Shown here: positions 63,004 through 64,000 of the stretch, piece by piece
Numbering within the stretch: the first letter of the stretch is position 1
Layout of the letters: each line of letters opens with the position of its first letter
NCBI GenBank assembly: GCA_025057975.1
Contig: JANWUV010000005.1
Coordinates: forward strand, 1 to 64,000
Source: Chloracidobacterium sp.
GTDB lineage: Bacteria; Acidobacteriota; Blastocatellia; Chloracidobacteriales; Chloracidobacteriaceae
Direction: 5' to 3'
Length of the DNA stretch: 64,000 bases
Position numbers and translations under genes: made by a program
Notes under the pieces: model-generated
Seen by the model: only the letters and a program-made list of their open reading frames with translations
Databases searched by the model: none
What the model was told of the DNA's origin: nothing

Positions 63004-63262
63004 AATCATGGCCAACAGTTCTATGCATATGCTTTCTCCATACGAGTTTGCCTGTGATGACCTCGCCCCCCCCTCAGGCGGCAGAGGTCGAGACTGAAAA
63101 CACCCTTCAGTCACAACAAGAAACTTAATAACGACGACGTGGCAATAGCAGGGCTTTTCCGTCCGGGCGGCGTTCAATCATAGAGGGCGTACTGTTTTTG
63201 AGCAGCCTGAGAAGGCTTTTGTCGCTTTTGCGGGCTATGCTTGTGGAGGTCAGGCCTTGATT
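63004..63262. other. Intergenic region before the transglycosylase gene end
   Basis: About 260 bases with no gene recognised. It contains a run of nine C near 63066 and an A-rich stretch near 63115-63130. No terminator of the transglycosylase gene could be assigned. Confidence 0.35.
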
Positions 63263-64000
63263 TCAGCGATTGGTCAGCAACAACACGCCGTCCCGAACAA
63301 TCACCCGCAGCGGCTCTGGTGTCGGCTCAGACGGCGGCGTGTCCGGTTTCGGCGACGGCTTTGGCGTCCGGTGGTTGGTCTTCCCATAGCGGGCGATGAT
63401 GGCTCTCACGTAGTGCCGTGTCTCAGCGATATTCGGCACTTGATAGCCGCTGCGGATCACCCGGTGCTCGCCAGCGTTGTACCCCGCCAACGCCAGCGAA
63501 ACATCGCCGTTGAACATGTCAAGCAGCATCCGGAGGTACTTGACGCCGCCCTCGACATTTTGGCGGATGTCGAAGACGTTGCGCGTCCCCATGCGTGCTG
63601 CTGTCTCATCAATGAGTTGCATCAGCCCTTTGGCGCCGGCAGGCGAAACGGCGTAGGGGTTGAAGCCTGACTCCTGCCGCATGACCTCGACGATGAGTCG
63701 TGGATCAACGCCGTATTTGCCAGCCATCTCCATGACAATGGCGTCCAACTCCGGCTTGCCCGTCGAAACAGGCGTCAGCGGCTTCGCCGGCTGCGCCTCT
63801 TCTTTCGGCGGAGGCGGCAGCGCTCGGCTGACCAGAATCCAGTTACCGTTGGCGTCCTGCCGTGCGATGAGTTCACTAAACGGGGTTGCGTCGGAGACGG
63901 ACGCCTCCGATGCAGCAGCCGGCGTCGTCCCGTCATTTGCCCCCGTGATTGCCGGTACCGCATCACGCGCCTGACCAGGCACAGCCCCACCGCCGACCTC
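63263..64000 (-). CDS. Lytic transglycosylase (SLT domain), N-terminus outside the window
   Basis: Peptidoglycan-cleaving enzyme acting in the periplasm. The catalytic part reads YGVDPRLIVEVMRQESGFNPYAVSPAGAKGLMQL, with the catalytic Glu in QESGFN. MGTRNVFDIRQNVEGGVKYLRMLL and ALAGYNAGEHRV follow. A Pro/Lys-rich tail then leads to a short beta-like end (LRVIVRDGVLLL). The frame is open to the right-hand edge, with Gly/Val/Ala codons before the GTG at 63982, so the gene most likely starts beyond 64000. Confidence 0.88.
   Translation of the reverse strand, partial: EVGGGAVPGQARDAVPAITGANDGTTPAAASEASVSDATPFSELIARQDANGNWILVSRALPPPPKEEAQPAKPLTPVSTGKPELDAIVMEMAGKYGVDPRLIVEVMRQESGFNPYAVSPAGAKGLMQLIDETAARMGTRNVFDIRQNVEGGVKYLRMLLDMFNGDVSLALAGYNAGEHRVIRSGYQVPNIAETRHYVRAIIARYGKTNHRTPKPSPKPDTPPSEPTPEPLRVIVRDGVLLLTNR

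Overview
The window looks like one chromosome segment of a GC-rich, Gram-negative, non-proteobacterial bacterium. The best guess from content alone is Acidobacteriota, possibly Chloracidobacterium-like. The pointers are an Oar-type TonB-dependent receptor with an N-terminal carboxypeptidase-regulatory domain, a DUF1844 protein, an AAA-ATPase/Ser-Thr kinase fusion, a single-domain DICT protein, two RND efflux systems, and a tRNA-Thr/Tyr/Gly/Thr-tuf operon. No rRNA or marker gene is present that would settle the species.

Layout. 1-0.7 kb: start of tuf behind four tRNAs. 0.9-10.8 kb: MBL hydrolase, a degenerate Fic-like protein, a heavy-metal RND pump with its fusion protein, an AAA/kinase fusion and lactate dehydrogenase. 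10.9-11.7 kb: a decayed secreted-protein gene. 11.8-15.3 kb: tRNA-Val and the thrS-infC-rpmI-rplT translation cluster, with infC starting on ATC. 15.4-24.1 kb: housekeeping genes (redoxin, YihY, aroC, accA, a LysW-like zinc-ribbon protein, 3-hydroxyacyl-CoA dehydrogenase, DUF4129 and DUF4350 membrane proteins). 24.8-36.1 kb: Oar-like receptor, geranylgeranyl-reductase-type flavoprotein, FAA hydrolase/selA pair, tRNA-Lys, NDH-2, ribosomal protein S1, tRNA-Gly. 36.3-39 kb: a DICT protein, then a compact E1-like / membrane zinc-ribbon / ubiquitin-like (GG-ending) gene set. 39-42.6 kb: TPR lipoprotein-like protein, two ExbD, ExbB and TonB. 43.1-50.7 kb: ArsR regulator, HAE-type RND pump, DUF2892, membrane fusion protein, and a divergent ZnuD-like receptor. 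51-64 kb: pckA, a frameshifted REC-PAS-histidine kinase with a divergent NtrC-type regulator, folK, a [2Fe-2S]-like protein, M28 peptidase, a restriction-modification pair (C5 methyltransferase and a Vsr-DUF4928 fusion), MoxR, a broken PemK/MazF toxin gene and a lytic transglycosylase cut by the window end.

How the parts work together. TonB-ExbB-ExbD-ExbD would energise the two outer-membrane receptors. The ArsR, HAE-RND pump, fusion-protein and ZnuD-like receptor genes look like one import/export unit around a shared divergent promoter. The most unusual content is the set at 36967-38950. A beta-grasp protein ends exactly in Gly-Gly, and is encoded with a membrane-anchored CxxC/CxxC protein and a ThiF/E1-like enzyme that carries an extra zinc ribbon. 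No E2 or JAB protease gene lies nearby. This is a candidate minimal bacterial ubiquitin-like conjugation or thiocarboxylate system, separated by a terminator from the Exb/TPR operon upstream. Smaller points of interest are the LysW-like protein with an Asp/Tyr tail, heptamer repeats inside the methyltransferase gene, and several genes caught in decay.
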